Of a stretch of 64,000 nt of DNA, positions 1-12,262 are shown in pieces (the stretch's first letter is position 1; each line of letters opens with the position of its first letter). Source of the stretch: Isochrysis galbana (Eukaryota; Haptophyta; Isochrysidales; Isochrysidaceae); contig CM030932.1 in NCBI GenBank assembly GCA_018136815.1, positions 4,566,287 to 4,630,286 of the forward strand, read 5' to 3'. The notes beneath the pieces are model-generated. The model saw only the letters and a list, made by a program, of their open reading frames with translations, ran no database searches and had not been told where the DNA came from. The translations under genes were made by a program, and so were the position numbers.

Positions 1-1127
1 GGAGTGCGAGGCACGCTGCGCGGTCTGGGAGTATTTGGCTGAGAATGTTGAGTGCTCTGCACATGCCAAATGGCATGGGGTGAGGTCGACTGACAAGCCC
101 CCCCGGAGGGGCGTTAGTGCTCGAGGGGAGGGGCGCGAGGCACCCCCCATGACCCCTACTCTAAGAGTAGGTTGTTGATCACCCCTATCCTAACACACGG
201 GCGAAGGAGATCGAAGTCGGAGGATTCCGACTGGACGGAGAGGGTGCACGCCCGAAGGGGGAAAACAAAACACACGACGGGAGGAAGAGCCCAGGGGAGA
301 GAGGCTCCCTTGGCCGCCCTTGGGAGAAACCAGGGCGGCTCTCCCCCTAACCACAACACAGGTAGATGCAGGATAATAGGCGTGCTGCTTTTTTGTCCCA
401 CGATGCAGGATGTAGCGCACGCTAGGGGGGTGGCCCCCCTATCGATCAAGGCGCGTAAGACACACCATCCATGGCCACAGCACTACCACGGCACTACACC
501 ACTAACAACCACCCTACACCCCTACTTTGTTGTCCGACCACCGTCACATCGTTGTGCACAAATTCGCACATCATCTAGCCCCCGCCTAGAGCGTAGAGCC
601 TCCTAGCTCACGCTCAGCAATATTCATACGGCAACGGCAGGTGACACCTGGCGAGGAGTCAAAAGACGACGAGACGACGTGTGAAGAAGATGAAAGACAA
701 GAGATCCGACCCTGCCGACTTGTGAATATGACTGCTAATCACTGACACTAAGCGCCTTCGGCGACACTTTCTGGTCCCCAACACTGGATGAGGACGACGG
801 GAATGTTCGGAAGATGTACAGCGAGATGTCAAGACGCCCTCAATCCTCGACAAGCACTCTCTGGCCCCGAGAGCACAAGCGGCGTAGGAGAAAGCTGCAT
901 GGATGCGGGAAGACGAGCAGCAACACGGAGCCAACTGAGGTGCGGCACGAGTGTCGAGCATGGCGTCCTCGCGATGTGATCGGAGAACCTAAAGACGCTG
1001 ATGATCTGAGAGCACATAGATACGGCTGGCCTCTCGCACCACACAACCAGGCTATGTGAGAGGAGCAGCGTCGGCGGTTCTAAGAAATGAGAGGTTGCAC
1101 AGCCGCGAGTATGAGGCATATTGCATT
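1..1127. other. Intergenic, 3' of the GH30 gene; repeat fragment
   Basis: No convincing gene is seen here. Positions about 50-151 resemble the 3' end of the dispersed repeat at 15560-16036 (shared TGCCAAATGGCA, a CCCCCCGGAGGGG-like motif and GGGGCGCGAGGC followed by ACCCCCCATG). The rest is mixed-composition sequence without recognisable coding potential or structure. Confidence 0.5.
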
Positions 1128-4100
1128 TCACGCGCGCGGGTGTTCGCCTCCAGGCCCCTGCGCATTCGCGACTGAGACGAAGGGCGCGTAATCAGCATCC
1201 CCCGCGTCCTCTTCCACGATGAGGGCGTCGAATCCTCCTGCTGCTCGCCAGCCGCGGTGGCCTCCTAGGACTGTTGAGCGCCGTAAGAGGAGGACCAAGG
1301 CAACCACGGCGGCGGCGCCCGCCGCGAGCGCCGCCAACGATCTGGCGGTCGTGCCAGCCACGTCGGTCGCGGCCTCAGAGGCGCGGGCAACGGAGAGGGG
1401 GAGCGCCTGCTCATTTGCCTGGAAGCGCGCCGCTTGCGCCGCTTTGGCGGCCTTGTCCGCCTGAGCTTCTTCTTGCCTCTCCGCCCTTTCCGTTGCGGCG
1501 ACGGCCTCCGTTTGCAGGGTTGCGGACGGCAGCGCCTCGTCTGCGTGCTGCAATCCAGGAGCAGGCGAACTCGCCGAGATCGGCTGCGCGACGGTGCCTT
1601 GGAAGGTACCCTGCGCTTTCTCTCCCTCACTCGCCGCCGCGAGTGCTGCGCGAATGGCCTCCATCTTTTGCACGTGGGGCTCCGGTAGATCGTCGTCGTG
1701 CCGAGCGTCAAGTATAGACGCCTCGTGAAGGCGGCCACGCGCATCGAGCTTGTCTGCCGTTCGTACCGTTGAGAGCGGAGTTTCGACCGCTTGGTTGGCG
1801 CCGATCATCTCCTCGGCCTCCACTGAGAGCTTCCCACTTGCGCTCCATGTGTACGACTGGATCGAGTGCGCGGGAACAGAGAGGCCGACGGCTCCCATCT
1901 TGGCGGACTCGTCGTACAGCGAGAAGCCGATGTCAGAAACGCCGATATTCATGACGACGAGGGTGTGCACACCTGGTGGGAGAGGGGAGAGGTAAGGCGG
2001 AAAGGGTGAGGGGCGCGCGAGGGCGCGAGCCAGCCACGCGCGAGCCCGTACATGCGGTTCACGAGGCAATGGCACTACCCGGACGCTGGTTGTGCGCCTA
2101 CGCGAACGTCCGCGGGCCCTCACCTTCGGGCGAGATGAAAGAGACCGAGTCAAAATGTGGCACGCGCTCGATCCGCGGTTGCAAGCACATATCTCCGTCC
2201 CATCGGATGGGGAAGTTGGTTGGGAATCCCTGGCCATCATAGTTGGCCAGGAAAAACGTCTGGGAGGGGTCGCCAGGCTCTTTGCACTCGTGGAGCTGCG
2301 CCGCCGTGACGGTCGTGCCGGGATCGGCACCGGCAATGTTGCCGGGACCCTGAGGAAGGATGGCGAGGATGAAAGGCTCATGAGGCTTGAACGATAGCAG
2401 GCGGCCATGGGGAGCCGGCCGAAGGCGCACCTTGACAACAGTAACGCACTTCTGATAGGCAATGTTGAAGATCCGTTGGCCACCGGGCACCTTGGTCACG
2501 TTGTATGTCTAAGCCGCACGCCAAGAGGAGAGGGCCGAGTGAGGGTCGGCGAGATGCACACGACCGCTTGGTGGCTGCTTGCGAGAGCGCTCACGTCGCA
2601 CTGATGCTTCATCGTGCGACGTAAGCCATGCAAACGCACCTGGTTCGGCGAGCCGTCCCAGCACTGCCACACTTGGAGCCTAGCATACGGCGAGTCGGTG
2701 GCAAAGTCGATGCACATTCCACCGTGCTCATAACCGTCCGAACCGATCGCGGTGTCTGTACCGACCACGTGCACCGACCCCGATGTGGAAGCCATCCAGC
2801 GCTGGGCTGGATCGCCGTCGCAAGGCTGGAACACGAGAGCTTGGCCTGGGGAAGAGCGGGCCGAAGGCGGGCGGATCAGAAGCGGAGCGTAGGACAGGGG
2901 GGGGTTGGACGCTACTAGTGCTCCATGGCGCGATCATATAAGGAGGGGAGCCCGCGACGAGCGCTGATAGAGGCGGGCAGGGGCGGACCATTCTTGACGT
3001 CATCGGCGGTGATGGGCGGTGTCTGTACGGCCACCGAGTCTACGAGCTTTGTGCGTAGAGACCCAGGAGGGATGAAACGCGAAAAGTGGCCCATAAAGTA
3101 GTAGGAGGCCTGTAGGGCAGGCAGGTCATCAGGGCGGGTTGGGGACCAAGGCGTGCCCAAAGCCTCAGTGAAGCGGAGGCGAGAGCCGCTCGCCCGACGA
3201 GCCGAGAAGTCGAGGCTCACCTGCATGATCAACGTCCCCCTGTTCAATTCTTGCTGCGCGTCGACGATAATATTTGCATCGCACAGATTCTTCAGGTGAT
3301 TGGGCCCGCCCTTAGTGCTCAGGAGAAGGTTCCAATCGGTCCAGCCTACTGCCCAAAAGCGGAGGTCCTGCGAGGCGCAGCACGAGCACCGGCGTCAAAT
3401 CGAGCGGAAGGAAGGCGAGTCGGCGTGAACGCACCCGGCCCGCGGGCCCCATGCGCCCGCCATGCCACCCGATGATGGGCCTTGGCTTCCCACCTCAAGG
3501 ATGTCAAGGCCCAACGATTCGGCGCGCGACCACCATTGCGCAAGGTCAGGCTTCTGGTAGACGACGCCGCCACAGTTGCACGCCTCCGTGGCGAGGATGA
3601 ACTTGTCGGGTGCCAGCTCGTGTGTCCGATTGAGGTTGTTGGTGTTGAGGCCTCCGTACCAATGCACACCGATGCCCGAGAAGTAGGAGGCGGCGTTGGC
3701 GTCGGCATAGAGGACCTTCGCCCAATCGAGCACATGGTCCTTGTTGTGATCAAACCTGAACGGGGGAGCGCAGCAGGGCAGGAGGAACGGTCAGTCGCCG
3801 TTTGAAGGCGGGTCGAGAAGGAGAGGTGCGCATCCATAGGAGGCGGGGGCGGGGAGGGGGGCTGGGGGCTAGCCAGTTGGCGCACCCGATAATTTTGACG
3901 TTTGGGTGATCGTTGGCGAGCGTCGGCCCAAGGTGGTCGCGCACGAAGGACGCCATGAAGTCCGGGGTGTACAAGCACGCCTCCCATCCCACGGCCGCCT
4001 CAGGCTCGTTCTGGACGGTCACTCCCCACACGTCGATGCCATGCGACTTATAGGCACTGATGAAGCGAGAGAAGTACTTGGCCCATGCGTCCTGCGAGAC

Positions 4101-5375
4101 GCACAAGAATGCTAATTGGGCGAAACAAGGCGAGCGGCGGCGCGTTCTCAAGGTACTGCTGGCGGACCAGGCATCGCTGGGCGTGGAGCAGCAAACGAGG
4201 CTACGGAGGGCATGTGCAACTGGTCGCGCCTGCATGGTAGGATCGAGACAATTTGGCGAAGCGGAAATGGTCATACCGCGCTTTCCGTCCACAGGCAGCT
4301 TCATCCATCCGGGCGGAGACCATGGCGAGGCGAACAGGGAGAACTACAGTCAAGCGGCAGGAGAGCAGCGAGACGTCAGCAACATCTTGTGGCACGGCCT
4401 GGGCGGGCTGAGGAGAGACGGGCCAGGCCGGATAGCTGCCCACACCTTGCCGGTACCCTTGGCAGCTTCCTTCAGCGCTGCCTGAATCATCGGAATCATG
4501 CCGACCTGAGCAACCACATGTGGGCGCATGAGACGTGTGATGGTGTGCGGGCCACGGACGCGCGCTAACGGCGGCCACGAGCCGCGCCACGCTTGCAAGC
4601 TAGGGCCGGCAACGCTGTTGCTTACCTCGACATCATGCTTGACATCTGCATCGAAGTGTGTAAGGTCGGCGTCGCCCGTCACATTGTCAAAGTTGTAGGA
4701 GGCAGGTGAGAAGTCGCAGCTGTTGATGGGGACACGGCCGAGCGAGTACCCGTGACCGCCCTCGGATGGCGGGCTGAAATAGAGCTTGATCACCTGCAAA
4801 CCAGGTGCTAGCCTTGCTCAGGCACTTCGTGGAGGTACAGCGAGCTAGTAACATGGTCGCGAGGCAAGCAGGGGTAGCAACGGGCAAAGGGCCACCTTCT
4901 CCTGGTCCTCAGGCGAGAGCGACCGCCAGTTGATCGCGGCAGCCTCGGTGAACGCGCCGCCGAAGCCGACAATGGACTGGTACGTCTTGGACGCCTGCGC
5001 GAGGGTGGCCGATGGCGCAATCATCTTTGAAGATGTGGCGCTTGGCATGGTTGTGTGCTCGCTGCTGCACATAGGGAGCGCGCCATGCGCGGCACTCCGC
5101 CGACTAGCGTGAATGGCGCTCTGTCGACCAGTGCCTCACGAGGCGTACGAGAGGCAGGTTACTGTTGCGATGTCACTGCTGCCCAAAGGGACTAGTCTGC
5201 GTCTGGCGGCTGAGTCTAGTCGATCCAGGCGAAGTGACGCCTTGGTGCCGGGGAAGGAGGAAGCGCAGCGCACATCAACTAGGAGAGCTTTGTCAGCAGG
5301 CTCGTCCATCGGCACCATCTCAATTTCGGGCATTTGTTTGAGCAAGTGCAGCGTGCCATTCTTGAAGCGTGCCGA
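1128..5375 (-). CDS. GH30 glucosylceramidase-like hydrolase with inserted R-type lectin and C-terminal membrane anchor
   Basis: The GH30 family includes lysosomal beta-glucocerebrosidase, which removes glucose from glucosylceramide. Thirteen exons join in phase: 5375-5272, 5064-4896, 4793-4626, 4505-4446, 4343-4230, 4091-3886, 3755-3494, 3367-3221, 3109-2989, 2845-2640, 2508-2431, 2349-2124 and 1972-1128 (about 900 aa). Visible motifs are GFGGAFTEAAA, SPWSPPGWMK, VQNEP (acid/base Glu), VHWY, ATEAC (nucleophile Glu), AVGWTDWN and GHFSRFIPPGS. After SVAV the C-terminal beta domain is interrupted by a Cys-rich beta-trefoil of lectin type (NGQALVFQPC, DPAQRW, LQVWQCWDG, MCLQPR). It then resumes with HTLVVMN and ends at PAHSIQSYTW. 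An Ala/Glu-rich linker and a hydrophobic segment followed by LLLRRS suggest a single-pass membrane anchor. The exon at 4230 ends at a GC donor, and the first listed exon would need one too. The N-terminus and signal peptide are unresolved; a Met-starting hydrophobic stretch lies near 5520-5430. The family call is firm; substrate is inferred. Confidence 0.88.
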
Positions 5376-5939
5376 CTGAGTGAGCGTGAGCTATACAGGC
5401 GGGGCGGAGGGAAGGAAGGAGGAGCGCTCAGATGGATAAGTGCAGCGACATAATCGAGCAGGCGCCATCAATGGCGCGCGCAAGCAGCCAAGCCGTCCAC
5501 AGCTCCTGAAGCGAGATCCGCTCCATCGCGCCCTGTCCCTCTTCTCCCACTGCTCCCTCGTTTCTCTGGTCGCCCTGCCCCTCATCCAATCCCTCCCTCT
5601 CAGAGGCCTCCCCCACTTTCCTCCCACTTCGTCTTCCATCTCCCACACATGGAGCCGCCGACTCCAGCCGCTGCCTCGCCCTCAACCTCACAGATACCGC
5701 CTCTCTCTGCTCTTGAACAGCAGATCAACTCGCTCCCTCTGCTGTCTCTCCATGCTCCCTCCCCTTCGTACTCTCCAACTCCGTCTTTCTCGCCCACCTT
5801 CCCTCCCTCACTCTCTCGTTCACTCCCTCCCTCCCTAACTCTTTCCCTACTTCCACCCTTACCTCCCTCGCTCCCCATCTCCCCCCGCCCTCCTCGCCGC
5901 CTTCTTCGCCTTTGCTCTCACTCTCTCTCATCCTCCCCG

Positions 5940-6110
5940 AGAGGGGGGGGGGGGGTAAGAGGAAGGAGGGAGGGACGGAGGGGGGGGGGGGGGAGAGAGA
6001 GAGAGAGAGAGAGAGAGGTAGGTGGGGGGAAGAAGAGAAAGGAGAGAGAGCGGAGAGAGAGAGAGAGCGAGAGGGAGAGGGAGAAGGAGAGGGAGGGAGG
6101 GAGGGAAAGA
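5940..6110. repeat. Homopurine GA/GGGA tract
   Basis: Nearly pure purine on the + strand for about 170 bases: G-runs, (GA)n and GGGA steps. It lies upstream of the GH30 gene (on the other strand). Confidence 0.85.
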
Positions 6111-6683
6111 TTTGGAGACTCTGAGGGGCAGGGCTACATGCGCATCGGCTCGCTCGGCTCACCTGCACGCTGAGCGGCTGGAGAGAGAGGGCGGCGCAGA
6201 GCGACAGCGCCATCGCGCACCGCGTCGGGAGCCACGCCGAGAGACCCCTGAAGTACTGAATAAAACGTTCGTTCAGGATGGTTAACGTGGCGGGGGAGCA
6301 AGAGCGCCAAGTTGGTTGGCGCCGCGAGAGGGCGATAAAGGCCGAGGGCTCGTGCACGAAAGGAACTCCGTATTTATTTAATAGATGGAGAGGGGGGGAG
6401 CAGCAAGATTCTAGAGGGAGAAGGGTTTCGCAGTGAGTGAGAGAGAGAGAGAGAGAGGTTTGGTTCTATTTTCTCTTGGGTCCCGACGGCGGGCGTGGGC
6501 GCGCGACGGATGGGACACCCTCTGAATACTTTGATACTCCGTCGCAGTTCGTTGAGAAAACGGGGAGGGGGGGCATCGTGGTCGTGGGCAGGAGTACCCC
6601 CCCCCCCCCCCCCCCCAGTGAGCTCCCCCCCGTCCCCCCCCCCATCTCTCTCCTCCTCTGGGGAGAAGAAGAGAAGAAGAAGA

Positions 6684-6684
<1 letters not shown>

Positions 6685-6756
<72 letters not shown>
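6685..6756. repeat. (GA)n microsatellite
   Basis: A nearly perfect GA dinucleotide array of roughly 35 units, preceded by (AAG)n and followed by GGGA repeats. Confidence 0.95.
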
Positions 6757-6760
<4 letters not shown>

Positions 6761-7370
6761 AGGGAGAGAGAGAGGGACGGAGGAGAAGTATATTGTATTC
6801 CGAAGTGTGCTCTACTCATTAGAGACTGGACGATTAGAAGAGAAGAAGGGGCTAGAATCCGTTAGAGCGAGAGAGCGAAGGGGGTGAGGTGCGGCCGCGA
6901 GGGGGCCGGGAGAGCGCAGAGGCGGGAAACTCTTGCCTCGAGCTTTAGATGAAAGAAGAGGCGAGAGAGAAGAAAAGACCGAGAGAGGGGGGGAGAGGGG
7001 GGAGAGAGGGGGGAGAGAGAGGGGGAGAGAGGGGGGGGCGGGGGCGGCGACGTACCGCCCGTCAGTCCAGGGAGAGTAGAGAGATCCGTAGATCCGTAGA
7101 AAAAGAAAAAGGGTGGGTCCTCGGTAGGGAGCGCCTCCCCCTTTCGGTATCTTTCTCCTTGGGGGGTGTGGCGGCCTTCTTGTCGGGAGGTTGGGGTCGT
7201 GACGAGGCGAAGATGCGCGGTACTCATAGTATAAGTCAAGGAGCGGCAAATGTTGTCATGGTTTGACCTATTGTCATGGTTTGACCTATGGAGCCTGCCA
7301 TGTGCCGTGACCGTGACGGATCTCGAGCATGGCGCATGGCCACTGACCACTGATAGGGCGGTAGGGCGTA

Positions 7371-7554
7371 GGGCGGTCAAATTTTGTCAAATAGGAAATA
7401 GGTTTTTTTAGGGGTAAAAAAATGACCATCGCAGAATTGAGGAAATTTGAGGGTATTTCTCAGTAGAAACTTCCCAATACACCCAACAAGCAACAAGCAC
7501 ACATCCGGGGCCCATTATAGGGCGGTCAAACAGGGCTTTTAACTTCTAAGGGTG
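7371..7554 (+). repeat. Two copies of the TAGGGCGGTCAAA terminal motif
   Basis: TAGGGCGGTCAAA occurs at about 7370 and again at 7518, the second followed by CAGGGCTTTTAACTTCTAAG. The same terminal sequence recurs inverted at 13180-13219, and in variant form ends the repeats at 44185-44462 and 54375-54595. It is therefore an end of a dispersed, probably mobile, repeat family. The AT-richer sequence between and after the motifs has no gene I can recognise. Confidence 0.6.
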
Positions 7555-7899
7555 AAAATTCACTAAGTCAAGATTGAGGTTTTATCGCGAGATCTTAGGA
7601 TATGCTACTGAAAATGGGTATATTAGGCAGAATCTAATGAGAAATATGCACATTTTCGACGCCCCCACCACAAAACGTAATCAAACAACTACCGACTACT
7701 ACTACTACTAGCACTACTGACAAAAGACAAAAGACGCTAAAGTCGAAAGTCGCGAAGGGCTCAAACGCTCTCAACTTCGAATCGAAACCGGGCGCGGTGC
7801 GTGCCCGTTTTCGACGATCCATCCTTATGGCGCTTATGGGGGGCCCCACCAGACACCAAATACACAAAGGCCACCCACACAGTCACGCCAATCGGGCAG

Positions 7900-8061
7900 G
7901 CCGCGCCTGTGGTTCAGTGGTTCAGTGGTGGTGAGTTCAATTCCCAATCTTTGTGCTAATGTTTTGAGTGTAAGGCTCGGTGCTAGTTTCTCGTGGTCGA
8001 TTACGTCAAAAAGTGGGCGGAAGTCGTTGACGTCTATCCGTTTCTTTGGTTGCCGGCCCAT
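7900..8061 (-). pseudogene. Diverged copy of the retroelement small ORF (MGRQPKKRID family)
   Basis: Read on the minus strand from an ATG at 8061, this begins MGRQPKKRIDVNDFRPLF and continues with alternating Leu-rich helix-like sequence. It matches the small second frame of the retroelement at 60622-60777 (MGRQPKKRIDLSDLIPVY). The initiator Met and the first ten residues are identical, then identity falls while spacing (D...D...L.P...L..LA..L.I) is kept. No ORF1 sequence was found beside it, so it looks like an isolated relic. The frame runs on past the homologous part into unrelated sequence. Confidence 0.65.
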
Positions 8062-8379
8062 TGGCCCATGTCCGCTTGCTTGGGCGCCCTTCTAGCGGCG
8101 TCTGAGGAGTTGCCGAAGTGTGCCGCTTTAACAAGAGTGGTGTATCTCGCGATCATTTTTCGCACTACTTGTTTGTGTTTGCTGTCAAATGTTATGTGTG
8201 GTTCAGAGTCGGAGATAGGGGGGGGGGGGTTCAGTACAATGGGTGCCCATCGCGTGCGAAGGAGTGCGGCGCGCGGCGTGCCCGCACTAGGGGCGTTTGG
8301 CGTTTGGTTTGCGTTGTGCTGTATTGTGTATTGTTGTATTGCTCACCTCATGCCTCATGCCGGGAGCCAGGAGGCATAG

Positions 8380-8480
8380 CATGAGGATGGCCGACAGGGC
8401 CCCGAAGGGGAGTTGGAGCCTGAGGGGGAGGGCACGAGGCGCCTCTCCATGTGAACCAAGGCATAAACTTAGTTAGTTCT
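8380..8480 (+). repeat. Fragment of dispersed repeat family (3' end)
   Basis: Shares GGAGTTGGAGCCTGAGGG, a GCGAGGC-like step and the terminal ATAAACTTAGTT with the fuller copy at 15560-16036. Confidence 0.65.
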
Positions 8481-8814
8481 AACTCTCAAAAAAAATAATA
8501 GAGGCGCGGCCTTGGCTTCGTGCATTTTGTACACCTGTACCAGTACTGGTAGGCCAGCGCCCAGGGTGATAAATGACGACGCCTCGGGTGTCCTGTCTTC
8601 AGGAATCCCCTTGGCGCACTTGCGCCACTCCCTCCGCGCCTCGCCACAGGAACATATTGAGATTGGTTTACTTACTCAGTATTGCTCGTCGCTATCTGCA
8701 GGAGCCCCTCATATGAGCTTTCTAGTCCGGCGAAACTGGCTCTTACGTTTTCATCCACGCCTCTCGCCCGCGTTAATTGCTGCCTGAAGCCCCACGAATG
8801 TGCAAGCGGTCACG

Positions 8815-11409
8815 CTACACCATGGAAACGTTGGTCGGCTCCTTACGCACGAGCATTTGTACCCGCAAGTCGATCAGCGACAATGCCGTTGCGAATGGGT
8901 AGAGAAAGTACTTTCGCTTCACCTCCAAGAGCCGAGTTTGCATCTGGCTCACACGCTGCGAAGGGATCGCGCGAAGAATAGCTGGCAATTCAGGAATGCG
9001 CTCCGGCGGTACGCGTATGGAAAATTGCCGCCAATCAAGCACCTGAGGCCGGGGCAACGATGCGTCGTATTCGGACTACTCAGCACGCTCTCCATGAGGT
9101 GTATAGTCGTTGAGGGCGTGATCTGGATGTACAGCTCATCCTGACAAACAATTGAGTCGTGCTGCTGTACTCCCCTCCCCCCTCCCCCCCCTTCGTCAAC
9201 ACTCCGCGGGCCCGCACCTGACAGAATGGGAGTATGAGCTTAGGATCGACTATTACCGGGATGGCTCCCAAGAAAATAGATTCGGCGAGACGGTATGAAT
9301 GCAAGCCGTTTCCCGCAGGCGCCGCCGAAAAGACTGAGGAGAGCATGAGCGTCTTGTAATCGTACTGCGCGGCGGCGGGCCGGCCGGAGCAGATGGCGAT
9401 GATGTCATGGCCGTTGTGCAGCTTGGCGAGCTGCGGTCGAAGGGAGCTCCCCTGTTGGAGCCGAGGAGTGGCCGCGCTGTTCTTATGGGTGCTGTGACAT
9501 GGGCACAGATGGACAGCGCTACGTGTTTGATGGGCCCTATCTCGACCCGCCTGAATGCCGCCCGCTCGCTGAGCCTCGCACCTGGCAAACGCCTTTGAAC
9601 GAAAGCAGCAAGTGCCTTCGGCCCTCAGACGCCCGCAGCTCGTCGGGTGTTGCATGCGTTGCGACGCCATTGGGCAGCAGCGGGAAAGGCACGTCGAATC
9701 CGGGGCGATAATGGTCGATATTCATGGATGTCTTAACAAAAAAAGCCTTCGGGGGAGGATTGACAGGGCATCGCGGTCGGTAGCGGTCGCGGCCAAGTCG
9801 CGGCGCGCGTGCGCGGATGGGGCTCCCTGCGCACCTCGTCCGTCCGGTACTTCAAGTTCTGTGCGTCGTTATAGTCCCAGATCAGGTGGTTCCGGCCCTG
9901 TCCACCCCCTTCTGATGTCCAGCTAGGGAGCGCGCGCAGCTTGGCGTGCGTCGCCGGATCGCACTGGTCCCACTCGCAGTTGACATTGACGGTTGGCACG
10001 ACTACGCACGCCTGCCTCACCGTCTCCACCAACGAGGTGCGGTGGCACTGCCGTAAGCAATCGGGCCATCGTACCATGTCCTTCGTTGGAGGCGGCTCCG
10101 GGTAGAAGAAGAGGGCAGGCGAGCCCGAACCCGACGCTCCCGGGCGCAAGCACCACCGTGGGTCGAAGCAGCGCTCCATCGTGCAGCCGTTCTCGGGCGC
10201 GCGGCGCGCCCACTCGGCTCGTGCCGTGGTGGAGACGCCCGTGTCCCGGAAGCACCAATCCTCGCGTGGCACAGACACATCGAACTCCACCCGGCGCGGC
10301 GTGGCCAGCGGCACGGGCGGTCCGCCGTTGTCCGAGAAGACAAAGCCGTCACAGGTGGGCGTGGGTGCTGGCGTGTACACCTGGAACGACTTGAGCGTCG
10401 CGACCGTCCCCTCGCGGTTTACCTCAAAACGGACACAATGCTTGATTTGTTGGCAAAGCTCACGTGCTTGAGAGCATCCTTCGAGCCGCGCGCCGCAACG
10501 GACCTGACAGCCGGCCACGTTAGGCATCGCATCCTTGCCTGGGCACTCGAAGTCGGTCGGTGAGCCAGTGCCAGTTGTGCTCAGCGCGTCGGCCAGGTCG
10601 GGGCGTGAACGCAGCTCGAGCAGCAGCTCACTGGCAGAGTAGATTCCGAGGCCGAGAGAGGAGAGGCGTAGCGCGTCGATGTACCCCTCGCGCCCGACCT
10701 CCGCGAGAGCATGCGCAAGGAGCTCGGCTGGCGTGAAGTTGGCCACGCCCAGCCGCGCACGGGCTAGTACGTCCCACCCGTACCGCCGGCGGTGGAGCTC
10801 GGCGACGAGCCGCTCGCTTGGCACTGACGAAAGCTGCACATGTGTCGCCTCCATCGAGTTGCCAGCCCCCCGCCAGCCCCTCTCGCCGCGTCGCGAGCGC
10901 CCAGCCGCTACCGCCCCCCCCCCTTCTTGACCCTCTCTCCGTCTTCCCTTATCCCTGCCCCTCTCTCTCCCCCCCGTCCTCGTGGGTCGCCAGTCCGCTG
11001 CCCTACTCCCTTCTGCCGACGGCCCAGCTGCTGAGCTTCGGCCATCGACTGGCGAGGGATGCACGTCCGCCGTCGCCCCATGCGCCTCGCTACCTTCTCC
11101 CTGGCCCGAAGAGGGGTAAGATTGAGGTGCTACCACAGAGCTCCGTTCCCGCGTCCCACTGCTCTCGGCCCACGCCACGGTACCCTCTCTCTCCCCTCTT
11201 CTCACTTCCAACTTCTCTTCCGAAACCGACAGCAGCTCCTCCTTCTCTCCTCGCGCTTCTCCGAGCCATGCGCCGCGCCAGCCGAGCGACCGCTGTGCTG
11301 GTGGACCCCCACGACTCGTAGCCACACCGCCAGGGCCCGCTTGCAGTGCGTACAGCCCGAGGAGCACCACAGAGGCCACCGCGAGCTGCCAACCGCGCAT
11401 CGGCGACAT
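8815..11409 (-). CDS. Exostosin-family (GT47) type II membrane glycosyltransferase
   Basis: Four exons join in phase: 11409-9835, 9731-9582, 9481-9218 and 9042-8815 (738 aa). The N-terminus has a short basic stretch and one hydrophobic segment (VASVVLLGLYALQAG), typical of a type II Golgi enzyme, followed by a low-complexity stem of roughly 170 residues. A Cys-rich region follows (ECPGKDAMPNVAGCQVRC, CFRDTG, CFDPRWC). The catalytic exostosin part shows FDVPFPLLP, HLLLSFKG, a C-terminal block YRLAESIFLGAIPVIV with LPFC, and DWRQFSIRVPPERIPELP. GT47 enzymes add sugars such as GlcA, GlcNAc, Gal or Xyl to polysaccharides; the acceptor cannot be told here. The stem-and-domain order and length fit the family. 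Donors are GTGCG-type. Confidence 0.85.
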
Positions 11410-11847
11410 CCATCCTTTCTGTTGTAAAACCGTGTGTGTAGGAGTACTCCTCTCCTCGTAGGGTGCCTATGAGTGTGACCAATAGGGCCTCGCCAATGGC
11501 GCAGCAATAGCGTAGCCGTTAGAATTTATAGCGTCGTAGGACATCTTGTTAGCTAGCATTCCTAGCCACATACACCGGACGAGCCATGCGCCAACCGCGC
11601 ACAACCCGATCGCGGGGTAGGGGCCCTAGTAGGGGCTCCGTTGCGCCGTTGCCGTCGAAGTCGAAGGGCTACGGTCTACGGTCTTCTACGGTTAGCGGTT
11701 AGGGTTAGGGTTTTAATAATTAATTAAATTCTTAATAGTCTCACCGCACACGCGGCCGTGGACCCTCTGCTTTCTACTCACGCAGTAAAACTTTCTACAC
11801 CCCCACTCCCCCGGCCCTTCTCCCCCCGCCATCAGGCGGCTCCCCTG
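11410..11847. other. Intergenic; short telomere-like motif
   Basis: No gene is seen. At 11690-11714 lie GGTTAGC GGTTAGGG TTAGGGTTTT, two to three TTAGGG-like units followed by AT-rich sequence. This is too short to be a telomere and may be chance. Confidence 0.4.
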
Positions 11848-12262
11848 TCGCATTCATCCTATAGATGATGCGATTTCCAGGCTCTTGTTCTTGTTTCCAG
11901 GCCCTTCGCCGTGCGGCCACACGGTGAAGCTCAGGCACATCTAGGTTGGTAGGGTTCGTCCCTAGCGGCCCAGAATTCGGGTTCTCGTTTCGTTCCGTCT
12001 AGCCTGTTTGTCAGGTCTAGATGTAGATTCCAGGTTTCCTCCTTTCGGGCAATCTTGACCCAAAGGAGCCAGGTCGCCTGTCGCTCGCTGTGCGCTTGTC
12101 TAAGGCTCTCGGGTTACCTTGTGAAGACTTATTTAGCTTCTTGCAAGGCTTGTTGTTTCTTGTTGGGTTCCGGTTCTCTCTTGGGACCTGCTAACGTTCG
12201 TTGTCGTCCAGGCTTGTTCTTCACAGGTTCTGCTTGGCCTGGTTAGGGTTTCGTTGCCCATG
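11848..12262 (+). repeat. Dispersed repeat, copy 1 of an inverted pair
   Basis: From GTCGCATTCATCCTA to GGTTAGGGTTTCGTTG this matches the reverse complement of 62389-62797 almost base for base, with small indels. Similarity stops sharply at both ends. It contains several palindromic bits (CCGTGCGGCCACACGG) but no gene that I recognise; a translated match between the copies merely reflects DNA identity. Confidence 0.85.

Larger units (their letters stand above)
5376..7370. other. Low-complexity intergenic region
   Basis: This stretch is mostly pyrimidine-rich (about 5510-5930) and then purine-rich (about 5940-6130, 6430-6460, 6660-7045) DNA, with poly-C runs near 6598-6616. The long frames here encode only Ser-Leu-Pro or Arg-Glu-Gly low-complexity strings produced by CT/GA repeats. 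Apart from a possible first exon of the GH30 gene near 5430-5530, I see no gene. Confidence 0.6.

Noticed and set aside
172-606. 144-aa plus-strand frame near the window start
   Set aside because: No motif, overlaps a dispersed repeat edge, and has an equally open frame on the other strand, as expected in GC-rich noncoding DNA.
7905-7960. tRNA-like A and B boxes (TGGTTCAGTGGT ... GAGTTCAATTCC)
   Set aside because: The spacing between the boxes is about ten bases, too short for a tRNA, no cloverleaf can be drawn, and the region is explained as the 3' part of the MGRQPKKRID relic on the other strand.
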